From assembly GCA_022478985.1 (NCBI GenBank), contig JAKSZP010000014.1, positions 310,001 to 374,000 on the forward strand: a stretch of DNA of 64,000 nucleotides. The letters run 5' to 3'. Below are positions 43,468 to 55,280 of the stretch, piece after piece (the first letter of the stretch is position 1; each line of letters begins with the position of its first letter). The DNA is from Massospora cicadina (lineage: Eukaryota > Entomophthoromycota > Entomophthoromycetes > Entomophthorales > Entomophthoraceae). Position numbers and translations under genes: made by a program. The notes under the pieces were generated by a model. The model had not been told where the DNA came from. It saw only the letters and a list, made by a program, of their open reading frames with translations, and made no database searches.

Positions 43468-45765
43468 TGTTAAAAGTTGACTATGGGCTCTGCTAGTTGG
43501 CAGTCCAACCAGTATGAAGACTGGTCAGCCCTTGCCTTTTTACCCTAGGCGTCAGGGCTAGCAGCGCCGGCTAACCTCTTGGCATGTCACCCATGCCATT
43601 TGAGAATCCCCTAGCCTAATCCCTAACCAATGAAATAAGTATAAACTTAAAACAAAAGGTAGAATAGGCAAAGGGAGATATTTATTGAAAGGAAAGTGCC
43701 AGGTATTTATACTACTTACAAAAGGGCTACTGCGCCCACTGCTGACCTATTGGCTCTTCCGCTGGTTGTTCCAGCCAACAAGTCATCTTCTTCTATACTA
43801 TTCTCTTCCCTGGCTCGACCCTCTCACTCCGTCCTTCCAGATGTCTGAATTAGTTTTGGCTTATCCTTGGCCTTAAGTCACCGGTGAACCATATAAATAA
43901 TTAATCTAATTAAATGTTGGATTTAGTTTCGACCTTTGCGTTGTTATAAATGCACTAGAAACAACCTTGGTCACTTGCTTTGACTTGGAATATCTTGGCA
44001 TCCCACCGACATCTCTTCTTGACTTATCTCAGTCTACTGATTAGGAATCGCCTTATTCAGACAATAACTAATTATACTAAATGAGGCACCAGAAATAACC
44101 TCGGCCACCTCAAACTCATAAATGTTGGATTGGCCAACATCAGATTATCAGGCAGCAAATTCATAGATGAACATTTGAAGCAAATACATCGACTTTCCAC
44201 TGAAAATCCACAACAGTCCACAAATGGCAGTTGGCATCAAACATTATTTCCACTAACTGATACTAATTGGATCATCCTCAGCTATTAGTCACTGGTGATC
44301 CTTATACTAATTTGGGGCCACCAATTGGCCCCACTCAAACCTATTTCCAAACTCGGTGGAACACTAATTTCATCTCAACCCAAATTGGGGTGCAACTAAC
44401 CAGCAATCACATTAAATCATATGAAATTCAGTCAATAAGCCATTCTGCTGGGATTGGCCATCTCATCCCAAATAACGCTAAATCATTGGAGGATTCCATC
44501 TGGTTAAAATTCTGACATTTCCACCCACTTAACCAGATGGTAATCCTCCTACTTCCAACATCAGCGTGTGGGGCGGGCGTCCAGGGATTGCCCCTCCCCA
44601 CCACCACTAACTGCTGGAACCAAACCACAGTGGCACTCCTGCCACCTCTTCACCAACCCATCAGCTACTCCAGCACCAAACAGTAGAGTACCCCTGTAGT
44701 GAGCACCAATGTTGAAAAATTTGACTATGGGCCCTGCTAGTTAGCAGGCTAACCAGTATGAAGACTGGTCAGCCCTTGCCATTTTGCCTTAGGCGTCAGA
44801 GCCAGCAGTGCTGGCTAACCCCTTGGCATTTCACCCGCACCATTCAAGGATCACCTAGTCTATACTCCAACCAACGAAATAAATATAAACTTATAACAAA
44901 AGGTAGAATAGGCAAAGGGAGATATTTATTGAAAGGGAAGCACCAGGTATTTAAAGTATTTACAAAAGGGCTACTGCGCCCACTGCTGACCTATCAGCTC
45001 TTCTCTGGTTCTTCTAGCCAACCACTCTTCTTCTTCTTCTACACTATTCTCTTCCCTGGTGTCAACCCTCTCGCTCCATCCTTCCCAATGTCTGAATTAG
45101 TTTTGGCTCATCCTCAGCCTTAAGTCACCGGTGAGCCATATAAATAATTAGTCTAATTAAATGTTAAATTTGGGGTTGACCTTCAAGTTGATATAAATGC
45201 ACTGGAAGCAACTTTAGTCGCTTGGTTTGACTCAGAATAACTCAGAATCTCACTGACATCTCTTCTTGACTTATCTCAGTCTACTGATTAGGAATCGCCT
45301 TATTCAGACAATAATTAATTACACTAAATGAAGCACCGGAAACAACCTTGGCCACCTCAAACACATAATTGTTGGATCTGGCAACATCATATTATCATGT
45401 AGTAAATTCATAGATGAGCGTTTGAAGTGAATACATCAGCTTTCCGCCAGAAATCCCACAATAGTCCAGAAATGGCAGTTGGCGTCAAACACTAATTCCA
45501 CTGAATAATACTAATTGGATCATCCTCAGCTACTAGTCGCCAGTGATCCTTATACCAATTTGGGGCCATTGATTGGCCCCACTCAAACCTATTTACAAAC
45601 TCAGTGGAATACTAATTTCATCTTAACCCATATTGGGGTGCAACTAACCAGCAATCACATTAAATCATATGAAATTCAATCAATAAGACATTCCTTCAGG
45701 ATTGGCCATTTCATCTTAAATAACGCTTAATCATTGGAGGATTCCATCTGGGTAAATTTCTAACA
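43468..45765 (-). mobile_element. TRIM element (large LTRs, 192 bp interior)
   Basis: LTRs 43468-44517 (1050 bp) and 44710-45765 (1056 bp) enclose 192 bp. An exact 5 bp target duplication aataa flanks the element (43463-43467 and 45766-45770). On the minus strand the LTR runs TGTCAGAATTTTAACC to TTTTAACA. The primer site follows at 44709-44690 and the purine-rich AAGTGGGTGGAAA precedes the other LTR at 44518. There is no coding capacity, so it is a terminal-repeat retrotransposon in miniature moved by another element's proteins. Confidence 0.9.
44690..44709 (-). promoter_or_regulatory. Primer binding site of the TRIM
   Basis: TTGGTGCTCACTACAGGGGT on the minus strand, directly after the LTR end. 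Fourteen leading bases are identical to the gypsy-C site, and TGCTCACTACAGGGG is nearly identical to the gypsy-D site, so these families appear to use the same primer tRNA. Confidence 0.7.
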
Positions 45766-45770
45766 AATAA

Positions 45771-46461
45771 CAATCTGAAGATGAATAGAATTCAAATATA
45801 AACTGGATTTAAGTTAGTTTTTTTATAAGTTAAGGGATATAAATATTGATGATATGAGAAAAAAATTACTCATTGTAGAAAATAGGGAAGTGCTATTCTG
45901 TGATTACCTTTAACCTGTCAGCTTCTCTATACTTGATTCCCCTCAATCAGGTACATTCCTAAAAATCAGGATGTTCTGATGCAAGAGAATAAAGAAGTCC
46001 TAATGCTAAACAACTGTTAGCCGCCAATCTTCTTTATAAATTGATTACCACCTCAAACAGGTAACCTCTTACACCACAGTGATTTCTCCCTCACTTAAAG
46101 GTACTGTTATATTTTTGGTCTACTTTGGATGTTTGGTTCTTCTTTTGCGGTATGGTGGAGTTTCAAACATCTATTTTATGTAACAATAGACCAGACGGTG
46201 ACTATAGTTCAATATATAATTCTTTAATAATATTACTTTAAAGTCATATTCTTCTGTCATTACTTAGATGATGGCACGCTACCCTGATCTTACTGATCCC
46301 AAGTAAATCCTAAACTTAATACAATATAAATTATTCAACACAAAAAGCTTATAGTTTAAACTATCACTTCTGGTAATAGTTGATTGTACTTTATTAGTAT
46401 CAACTTAAAGATAATTTATAGGGTTTGATGTTCACCACATCTTACCCATGACATCTCATTT
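45771..46461. other. Unresolved segment right of the TRIM
   Basis: AT-rich sequence with no frame I can assign. It probably belongs to the interior of the minus-strand gypsy-C-like fragment to its right, or to gypsy-E. Confidence 0.3.
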
Positions 46462-47754
46462 TCAATGGCACTTGGCCAGAGGAACATGTAAAATGTTCAT
46501 TTGAGGGTTTACAATCCTTTGACTCAGGGCATCTCGCACAGCCTCATGGTCAGTGTAGATTTTGTCAATATTCTCAAGGCAGTGTTTCAGACGCATCTGC
46601 AAATAGCTGAACCAATTCTCTTTCTCAATAAATCAGCAGCACATACCAAGGCGATTCATACCACTAATTAGTAATTAATTTGATCAAAAGCTTGAGTGAC
46701 ATTAAAAACTAATTTTGACATAGACCAACAAATCCCACATGCCCGAGTCATTAAGTCAACACTTATTGTTAGTCTGACCTAACCAAAGAAGCCCTCAAGC
46801 CCATGTCATCATAGTCAAATATTGTTAAGTGGAATTGCTAGGCCTCAGATCCCAAGCTTTGCATAAGCTTAGGATATTCCTGATCCATAGTCACTGATAT
46901 CCAATATGATCCATAATAAATTAAGAATGTTAACATTATTATGTCCCTAAAGAATATTCAACGATTAGGTACAGTCAACTGATCAACATGTACTGGAGAC
47001 ATAAGTTTATGACTTTCATGGCTATCTGTATCAACCCCAGGATGGGTGATACCTGAATAAGACTCTACCTTTGAGCCTATCTCATCCAAATGGTAGATTT
47101 ACATTATTATGAAATACTAGGGAATTTAAAAAAGGATTTTGCGCCTAACTACCCTGCTTGCGCTTCAGTAAGGAAATGGCAGCCATTGCCATTGAATTTC
47201 CTTTTGAAGTCTCTTCTAGCGATGGTCTTCTCCATTGGGTTAATGATTCCTCTGTTGGACATCCCAGAGACCTAAAAACAGAAATGGAAAGAAAACGTTT
47301 CCCTAACGTTTTTTTTTTGATCACAGCTAACAATCACATTTGGCTAGCGATCAGCTTAGATAATGGGACTCTTTGCGCATTATAGCAGGTCACAAACCAA
47401 CTGATCAATTTGCTAGTTTCAGGAAGCATCTTCGCCTCACAACTCCTACATAAATTCCCCATCATTTGGTGGTGAATCCCAACCAATCCCAATATGTACA
47501 TCTAATAGTTAATTATTGACTAACTATCAGATGAATCAATTTCATTGGCAACTCTGCCCGATGAGACCTTAGGAATGCACATGGATTGGCCCAGCAGATC
47601 CAAACCCAGAAAATTACCCAAAAATCCGCTGAAATTATTAAACCATTATCAAAACCATCCAATATCTAATTCATTTGCTTTTGGGACATATTCCCTGTTG
47701 AACCAGAAGATTCTCCAACCTAGGAAGCTGGAAAGGTGGGATAAAATCCCAACA
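46462..47754 (-). mobile_element. Gypsy-C-like LTR with start of interior
   Basis: On the minus strand 47754-46823 follows the gypsy-C LTR: TGTTGGGATTTTATCCCACC at the start, then ggtctcatcgggcagagttgc, gttggtttgtgacctgc, aacgttagggaaacg, and an end TTAACA. The next bases (ATATTTGACTATGATGACATGGG) are a distorted version of the gypsy-C primer region. A 44-codon minus frame at 46596-46462 (MRLKHCLENIDKIYTDHEAV) may be the first part of Gag. No second LTR was found, so the element is truncated. The right flank is cccat. Confidence 0.6.
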
Positions 47755-50082
47755 CCCATGTTGAATAAATTTGTTTTGGTCTACTAAATGATATTCTCAT
47801 ATACACTAAGGCTTTAGGACCCATGTAGAACATGTGGATGTTGTACTCCAGAGACTCAGGAAGAACAAAATATCTGTCAAGTTAAGAAAATGTGAGTTTT
47901 TCTGAAATGAAATAGACTTCCATGGGTGTGCCATCAACGTAGGAGGTTTTGCTATTTCACTTAGCAAGGTATCAGCTGTAACATATTGGCCTAGCCCTAC
48001 AACAAGAACTATATTGCGCGCCTTCCTTGGGCTTCCAAACTTCTTCAGAAAATTTAGTCAAACTTTTCAGCAATTTTCCTTCCCTTGACAGACCTTGCTT
48101 CAGACTCAGTACCTTACATCTGAACGAAAAAGGCTCAGAAGTCTCTAGAAGCCTTATAGGAAGCCTTCACTGCAGCTTCAGTTATTATCAGACCAAATCC
48201 AAACAAGCTTTTTTTCTTGAGATAGATGCATCAGAATTCGCCTATAGTGCGGTACTGCTTCAGAAGGAGGATGATAAGAAATCTGATGCTGTGGCCTTCT
48301 TTAGTAAAAATCTTAGATGCATAGAAGAGCTAAAAAATTCATGATAAAGAATTTTTAGCCATTTTTAAGGCTATGGAACACTGAAGACAATACCTAGAAG
48401 GTATTAAACACACTGGTATTAAAAATGGATCATAAAGTCTTCTATCTTTCAAAGAAAGCTGTAAGATCAGTCAGCAACATGCACTATTGGCTTTAGACTT
48501 AGCTAAATGTGATCTCTGAATTTACTATAAGCCAGGAAAATTAATACTGTTCCAGATTCACTCAGCATAAGAAAGGACCATTATGAAAATGATGATGGGT
48601 ACTTGGAGTATTATACTAGACCTGTGATTAAACCAGACAGATATTTGTTTTCTTTACTAGCCATGCAACTGGAAGAGACTTAATTGGAAAACTAAGTAAA
48701 GGAAGCACAAAGGAAGGACCTCAGGTACCAAGAGATGCTAAATGGGGACTACCTTCCTGGACTTCATCATGCAAGCGATCAATGACCAAAGCAATATAAC
48801 TGGAACTTGCATTAGGGTCCCAGATGTACAATCTTAAATGGAAGGAATCAAAAGCTTCTAAGAAAGACTAGCTTCAGGTCATGAGGGTTCAAAGAAAACA
48901 CTAAAACGTATTCAATCTTATTATTGGTGGCTAGGGATGACAAAGGATGTGAAAGACTATTTTCAGGCCTATTAGCATGAAAAAACAAATCATTTACTCA
49001 GAAAACACTTGAAAGCTTCCACCTTTGACAATTACTAGCGGTCCATGGAGAAGAATATCTAAGATTTCATAGTAGACCTACCTATCAGTGATAGATATTC
49101 TTTAATATGGGTGGTAGTGAATAGATTGACTAAAACTGCTGAGTTTGTCCCATGTTCTGGGGTGCCTTCAGCAGTGGAGACATCCAATCTATTTATTAAA
49201 CACATCTATCCTTACCTGGCTGTCTTTGAAATATCCTATCTAAAAGAGGGTCCCAATTCACATCTAAAGTCGAGGAAGTTTTGCTAATCTTCTGGGTATC
49301 AAACTAAAGCTACCAACTGCCTTCCATCCACAGATAGATGACAAACAGAGATTGTTAATCAGGTTTTAGAAAAATCTTCGTTCCAATGTAAATTCCAGAC
49401 TAGACAACTGGTCAAGACTTCTTTAAATGGCCCAATTCATTTATAACAGCTTATACCATTCATCAACTAAGATGATCCCTTTATGTAAAATCATAGTTAT
49501 GAACCACAGTTGATAAACAAGTTCCACTCAAGCTAGCATAGTACTGGCAGCTCTAAAGTATATAAAGAAAATAGTAGATCTACAACTGGAACTCAAGGAT
49601 AATCTAGCTAAAGCAATACAGAGTTATAATAAGCAAGTGGTTAAAAACTTAGGGATTCTCTAGACTTGGAAGAAGGATCATATGTATACTTAGACACCAA
49701 GAATCCTAGAGTGGTGTGGACATTAAGGAAGCTGGGTCCAAGAATAATTGGGACTTTGAAGGTTCTAAATAAAGTATCAAATACTACCTACCAGATTTAA
49801 TTGCCTTCTGGTTCAACAGCACACGACTCTTTCCATATATCACTTTTGACCCCTCAGAGACTACCTACACTTTTTTGACAAAAAGAGCAAAAGTCTCTAC
49901 CAATACTTTTAGATCATGTATAAGAATATGAGGTGGAAAAATCTTAAAGATAGTATTATCAGAAGGAAAAGACATTTACTGATCAAATGGAAGGGATATC
50001 TCATAGAAGAGAGTACTTGGGCTCCAAGAGGCAATTTAAAAATTTCAGAAAGAAGTTAGAGTCCTATGAGAAGAAGATCTTT
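47755..50082 (+). pseudogene. Gypsy-E pol, 3' part, with chromodomain
   Basis: Starts in the RT at FVLVY followed, after a one-base shift, by NDILIYTK (YxDD degraded), then a thumb region with RLRKNKISVKLRKCEFF. The connection (RAFLGLPNFFRKF) and RNase H near 48210-48350 (FLEIDASEFAYSAVL, AVAFFSKNLR) follow. The integrase zinc region is near 48880-49000 and the core near 49060-49350 (LIWVVVNRLTKTAEFVP). A GPF-like stretch (TLRKLGPRIIGTLKV) is near 49720. At 49927-50060 a chromodomain is visible across one shift: EYEVEK then RHLLIKWKGYLIEESTWAP, with the aromatic residues in place. This makes gypsy-E a chromovirus. Many stops; inactive. Confidence 0.8.
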
Positions 50083-50095
50083 GAGGAGGGAGATA
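50083..50095 (+). promoter_or_regulatory. Polypurine tract of gypsy-E
   Basis: GAGGAGGGAGATA immediately before the start of the 3' LTR, where the terminal TGTCAG has decayed to GGTCAG. It supports plus orientation. Confidence 0.65.
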
Positions 50096-50419
50096 GGTCA
50101 GTATTGGGATTCTAAACAATTTATCAGTTCTTCTGAACTGAGTGTTCATTGTTTAGATTTTTACTTATTCAATATTGATTCAATTCGATTTTAATTGAGT
50201 TTTTGTTCACTTTGTTTGATTTGAATCAATTTAAAATAGAATAATTTTGATTAGTTTTCATCAACATCCATTTTTAAGAAGGTTCTTAATTAATAGTTTC
50301 ATTGAGGGTCTTCCTATGCACTTTTAGGGCCATGTGGACTCTAAAACTGTAGTGCATTGTGCAGTACCCTTAAAGCATCAATTTAACACCTTACATCCCA
50401 AATCATTTGAGGTAATCTA
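50096..50419 (+). repeat. Gypsy-E 3' LTR, left part
   Basis: Matches 37464-37800 ('gtgttcattgt', 'aactgtagygcattgtgcagtaccct', 'catttgaggtaat'). It is interrupted after 'aatcta' by a 2.74 kb insertion and resumes at 53169. Confidence 0.75.
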
Positions 50420-53162
50420 TTTCACAGCTAGTGACATATTTCCTGGTATTAACTTTCCCTCCAAAGTCAATCCCAAAAAGCCCTTGGAGCAAAGACCAGA
50501 ACCCCTAAGAGTCACTGATGACCTCTCTAAGATCATTGACAAAGAATAGGTCTGATTTTGCCAGCCAGGGCTGAGGAAAACAGCCCATCTGAAGAGAAAA
50601 ATCCGGCAGGAATTAGCCCAAAAATCCAGAAAATTACATGATACAAGGTTACGGAATTTGGCCAAATTTTTAAATTTTGATTTTAATTGAAGAATGAAAA
50701 GCTTACGGCTCAGATCAGATTTTGATAATATTTGGAAAATTTGTAAGAGTTTCTCTTTTAAATGAAGTCCCAAGTTGAGAAAGGCTTTGCTTTTATCAGA
50801 TACTCTAACCATCCTAATAAAGCTTAGGAATTTTTGGGGAAATTTAATGCAGTTTTTTGGTTATTTTCAACAAAAATCCACCTCTCAGAAGTTCTGCTAT
50901 GGGCTCTTTCCGCTTAGCATAACTTTCCAAGAAAATTACATAGATTAATAAAACGTAAATCTTGATTGCCCATTGTAGTTTTGCACCAATGTCCTCAGAT
51001 TCTCCTCCAGCTGCTCCAGTGTGGGGCAGTGGCAAAACTCCCTCCGCCATTTTCTTTCCAGCAGAATAATGCGCTTGAACTGGCTCACCCGGTTTTAAAA
51101 CCCATGGGACGATTTGTTCCTCCCAAGGATTTTGACGCCCACCTTGCTCATACCCAAGCGGTACCTCGCTGCCCCCTGTGCTCCCCTGGAGCAACATGCA
51201 CTACAGCATAAGGGTTGACTGTGGGAACTCTTCCCATACCACGATCAAGCCATTATTGAAATGGCACAAGTGGTGATGAAACCTGCCAGATTTATAGCTT
51301 TCTGTCCCTATAAGGGGTATTTCAACCTCAGCTTCATACGTGAAGCCAATGCTGCCACTGCAGCAAATGTGCCCCTGGTATTCCAGGGCACCCTTCTTCC
51401 CACAACTCAAACCCAGATCCCAGCGGACACTACTTTGGTGGTCCAGTTTGCTGGTTTGCCCACCCACCTCCCCCCCGCAGTGCTCCACCAGGAGCTGATG
51501 GATGGTTTGGAAGCCTAAGGCTTAAACCCCATCTTACAATTTGTGGTCCCAAATGGGGCCACACGACTTGCTGGGCCTTGGGCGTATGCCACAATTAGCC
51601 ATGAATTTAGAAAAATTGTCATATCAATTCCCCTCATGTTGTTATTCCTTCAGCGCCTGGCCATCCATTTTGGGCCCGCGTCAAGGGCAGGTGGACGATC
51701 TGTCCATAATGTTTTGAGTTAATTACTCAAAATGCAAGTGCCCCTCCTTAGCCACTTCCAATGGATTGGACCACTAGTCCACCTACCTCCAATCCGCCAC
51801 CCACCCCATACAAGTTCTGGCATGGGGTGTTACCCTACCTCCCCCTCCCCCAAAACCTGAGGCTGCAGCTGCACCTGCAGCCACCAATCAGCCTTCTCCT
51901 CGCCCCAATTCCACACATGATTTCTCCAATCAAGCATCAGATTAGATTCCAGTTTGATCCCATGCTTCCTCCAATGAACCAACCAAACCTCAACTGTACG
52001 CTGATTCCCCTATTCAATTCAACCAGAACCCATGGGAGTTATTGGCTGAAATTGATGAACAGGTAAGCTCATTGGAGAGCCATCTCTGCAAATTGAGCAG
52101 TTTGTTAATGCAGAATGGGACTCCAAATACCCCTCTCAGCTATATACCCCATGGCCAAATGCTAATTCATTTTGCAGCGATCACCAGCTTGCAGTCAAAG
52201 CAGCTGGAAGACCAGATTGTCATCCCCTTTGTAAAGATGTCGCCAAATCAGTGGAGATTCTCACAGGAGGAATTTCATCTCCTGTTATCCCCAAAAGTCT
52301 TACTCAAAAGAGTAAAATTAAAGTGAAACAATTATATAAAAATGTTAATGATGCTTTCCAGAATGTGGTAACTGTAGCATGGAATCCAAAAGCTAAAATT
52401 ACAAAAAGCAATATCACCACATTTGTTAAACTCCCAGACGCCCGCATTAAAGCTGAAAAAGCTTTAGCTGAATATATCAGTGCCATTTTCCTAGCTGGCA
52501 ATTTCCATGAAATACCAATCATTAGCAATACTGAATTACATGCTGCCAATGCCCCGACGCTCTTACTGTCTGCCTTGACATGTACCCTATTCTGGGAAGA
52601 AGAAGCTGCTGCAAATATGAGACCCCAATCCCCCCTTCTCTTCCTCCATGTATGGATAAGCAGTTTCTGCTGCCCTACCTGGTTGATTGTTTTGTTTAAG
52701 GTGCTTCACTCAATCCGCTCATTTGGGCGTTTTGTCTGAACCAATTAGTTACTTTAGTTCTAGTTTGAATTTTAGTTTTGGTAAAGTATGTCCCCAAGTC
52801 ATCTTACCTCAAATAAATAAAAAGAAGTTATGCGATGGCTGGAGTATACTTTCCGCTTTGATTTGCCTCTACAGCTGTACGTGAGCCCTTTCCCACTCTT
52901 TAGCCTATTCCGCTGGCTCTGCTGCTCTCTATTTCGCCACCCTTTGTCCTAAATTTTACATCACTTTTCCCATCCCCCATGGACTCTTGACTCTGATGGT
53001 TGTGGCCAGTTTGTTGTGCGTTTTGCTCCACAAACCTATATGGAAACATAATATATACCTTTTTTAAAGTTTCTTCATTTTGTTGGGTCACTTGTCCTTG
53101 TTGTCACACCTTTGTACCGGGTCTTTCCCCTCAGTAACCTCCTGCGCTCCAGTTTCCCTAAC
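50420..53162 (+). mobile_element. Orphan LINE-ORF1 element inserted in gypsy-E LTR
   Basis: A 2743 bp insertion between two copies of aatcta (50414-50419 and 53163-53168), placed exactly where the other gypsy-E LTR is uninterrupted. It carries an ORF1-like gene but no endonuclease, RT or integrase, and shows no terminal repeats. The 3' end is not A-rich. The 5-6 bp duplication is short for a LINE. Possible readings are an internally deleted LINE, or a non-autonomous derivative moved in trans. It is more GC-rich and better preserved than the ORF1 units of the ground layer. Confidence 0.65.
50990..52740 (+). pseudogene. LINE-type ORF1, best preserved orphan copy
   Basis: Starts MSSDSPPAAPVWGSGKTPSA at 50990, then shifts to MGRFVPPKDFDAHLAHTQAVP. 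From 51261 a frame reads FIAFCPYKGYFNLSF, LVVQFAGLPTHLPPAVLHQE and LMDGLEA, then NPILQFVVPNGATRLAGP. The string LPxxxxxxxLxxxLxDGLxxY parallels LPTMIKRDILEQHLKDGLAIY of the intact LINE ORF1. A frame near 51620-51700 gives IPHVVIPSAPGHPF and ICPxCFE, matching the region of that protein's zinc knuckle. A proline-rich linker, NPWELLAEIDEQVSSLE near 52040 and a 160-codon C-terminal frame (52251-52739, TKSNITTFVKLPDARIKAEK) follow; I do not recognise the last. Inferred role: RNA binding. Confidence 0.6.
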
Positions 53163-53168
53163 AATCTA

Positions 53169-53671
53169 ACCTCAAATATTATAGTATAAATAAACTATCT
53201 AGCTAAGTGTAATCTTATGCTAGCATAAAAAGATTTTAATACAACTGGATCTTGACTATCTTTTATAATAGCTATGATTATTTGGAACCTAGTACTTTAA
53301 TTACAGTTCTTTCTATCCAGTGTGCTGGTAAATATTGTGATGCCAACTGCCCAGGCCCATTTGCCACCTCCAGACCAGAAACCCTAATTGAACTTCTTGT
53401 TGAATAATTTGCCAAAGGTAGAACCTTTCACCAAGCCAGCAGACATTCTATCTATCATATACTACTATTCTACCCTTTCCCTTTAGGGTATATAGTAGTA
53501 TATATAGATATCATTAGTTTCAGAAATCATTTAGGACGCTGCTCTCCTTTTGCTCACCTTGCACAAGTTCTCATCATGGGAGTACCAATGACCACAAAGA
53601 TAACTGGATTTATTTCAAAGCTTTTATAATTAATATCATAATGAAAGTCACTTACAAGCTGGTGCTTTACA
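53169..53671 (+). repeat. Gypsy-E 3' LTR, right part
   Basis: Matches 37801-38297. Positions 53259-53497 are identical to 37884-38122 over 239 bp, unlike the clearly diverged remainder of both LTRs. It ends ctttaca, followed by ORF1 sequence of unit U1. Confidence 0.75.
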
Positions 53672-53930
53672 TGGTATCTAATATTAGAAGAGGGCACCCT
53701 ATTTGATATAAAGGACAAATTGCATATTGCTCTGAGGGAGCATCAGGGGCTTTGGGGCACCTCCTGGGAACCTTTAAGGTCAATAGTAAAGCCCTTTGGT
53801 GGGCAAAATACCCAGCGGAATTAAGAGGGTTATTTTACCTTACAAAATCACATTGGTGCCATGAAAGACAACTTGTTGGTTTCAGCCCACTTCCCCAAGT
53901 AGGAACAGCTGGCAGCGATGCCCAAGGCAT
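53672..53930 (-). pseudogene. LINE-type ORF1 N-terminus, unit U1
   Basis: On the minus strand the start at 53930 reads MPWASLPAVPTWGSGLKP. Further frames give a decayed FVPPKGL block and APKAPDAPSEQ-like residues, matching the U2 copy near 7600 at DNA level (gctctgagggagcatcaggggcttt). Together with 37110-37463 it makes one ORF1 copy split by gypsy-E. Confidence 0.65.
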
Positions 53931-54060
53931 CTCAGGTGATGCTGTTATAAAGTCAACATCTTTAAAAATTAAAACAAATAAACAAATCAATTAGTTTGCA
54001 CAATTTAATTAAATATAAATACAAAAGTGATTGATGCAGAAAATAAAATGTATTTCTATC

Positions 54061-54116
54061 AATGAATGAAAAACCATTGGGACCATCTAGTACTAAAAAA
54101 ATGAATGAAAAACCAT
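54061..54116 (+). mobile_element. Ultra-short retroposed insertion, 22 nt
   Basis: tgggaccatctagtactaaaaa (positions 54078-54099, 22 nt) lies between two exact 17 bp copies of aatgaatgaaaaaccat (54061-54077 and 54100-54116). Its core and A tail are the same as those of the 27 nt insertion at 56134-56160. Long target duplications plus an A tail are the mark of target-primed reverse transcription that stopped almost at once. Confidence 0.7.
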
Positions 54117-55280
54117 GAAACCCTTTAAACCATTTGGTTTAATTAATGATATTTAGAGAATAAAGCTTGCTAAAGCAAAAAACTTACCTTACAATTAGGT
54201 TAGAGATTCAACCTAACTTGTTCTAGCCAATGTTATTTTCCAATTGGGGGGATGATTCTCATTCCCAACTATATCTAGACTATAATGCTTTAGAACTGAA
54301 ATAAAGAGAGTGGAAGAAACTCTGGGATGATGCTTAAGGTGGATAAGGTATGTATTTTCAGGAAGAATATCTACAAGAGATAGTGCTTAAAAGCAGTAAG
54401 CTAAAATTTCTTATCGTCAAGACAAAGGGTAAGAAAATCAGCAAGCGCAATTATAGACTTCATGTTAGTATTAGCCTTGGGGTTAAATTAGGAAGCTATT
54501 GTCACCTATCTAATGGCTCTTGATCTGCTTACCCAATGGCATTGATATCAGGTTTCAATTAAGCACTAAAGTCAGCTATGAATTTATGGTGGTATACCAT
54601 CCAAGGGTTTATGTATGTATGTTTTATGACACTGGAATCATGAGACCTTTCTATGTCATACATAGTAATTGATATATAATTGGAAAAAGCTCTCTAGAAA
54701 AAATAAACTCCAAAAAGTCTGGGGGTTATTTAATCTACCCTGACATAACTGAAGATGACTCCCAACTAGGAGGTAAAATTTAAATAACCTAACTAATTCA
54801 ATCTATATTTCTTTAAATTAGATAAGAGGGGAGTGGAGAATTATTGAGATGAGGTCAAGGTAGGTGAGATACGCATTATCAAGCAGGATACCTAGAATAG
54901 ATAATGCTTAGATGTAGTTGTCTAGTGACTCTTCCGCTTCAATGTAAGTGGAAGGCAATCAGAGGGTGTAGTTTAAACTTAAGTATGCTTAGTCTGAGAG
55001 TTAGATTAGAGGTTTTTGCTATACTTTAACAGCTTTAGAATATTTTGAGCCAAAATTTTGAGATTTGGGTTATCCTTCAGATCTAAATCAACTGAAAAAG
55101 TAAGATGAGGGATCCTTTCTTAAGTTTATCTGAGGCCTGGGTAATTGCCCTAGGCTCATGGAAAATTTGCGGTCCTGAGCTGCATCTGATGCCATGCAAT
55201 ATTTATTCATATAAGTCATTTTATTGGGCTTTTTCTAAGTTGATGAATTAATCTTTCATCAAAATATTTGATAATATCTT
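54117..55280 (-). repeat. Upstream block of unit U1
   Basis: Homologous to 2830-3420 (cttgctaaagcaaaaaactta, aagtatgctta, ttattcatata). It lies upstream of the U1 ORF1 start on the minus strand. It is longer than the U4 copy. No ORF of its own is supported. Confidence 0.5.
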
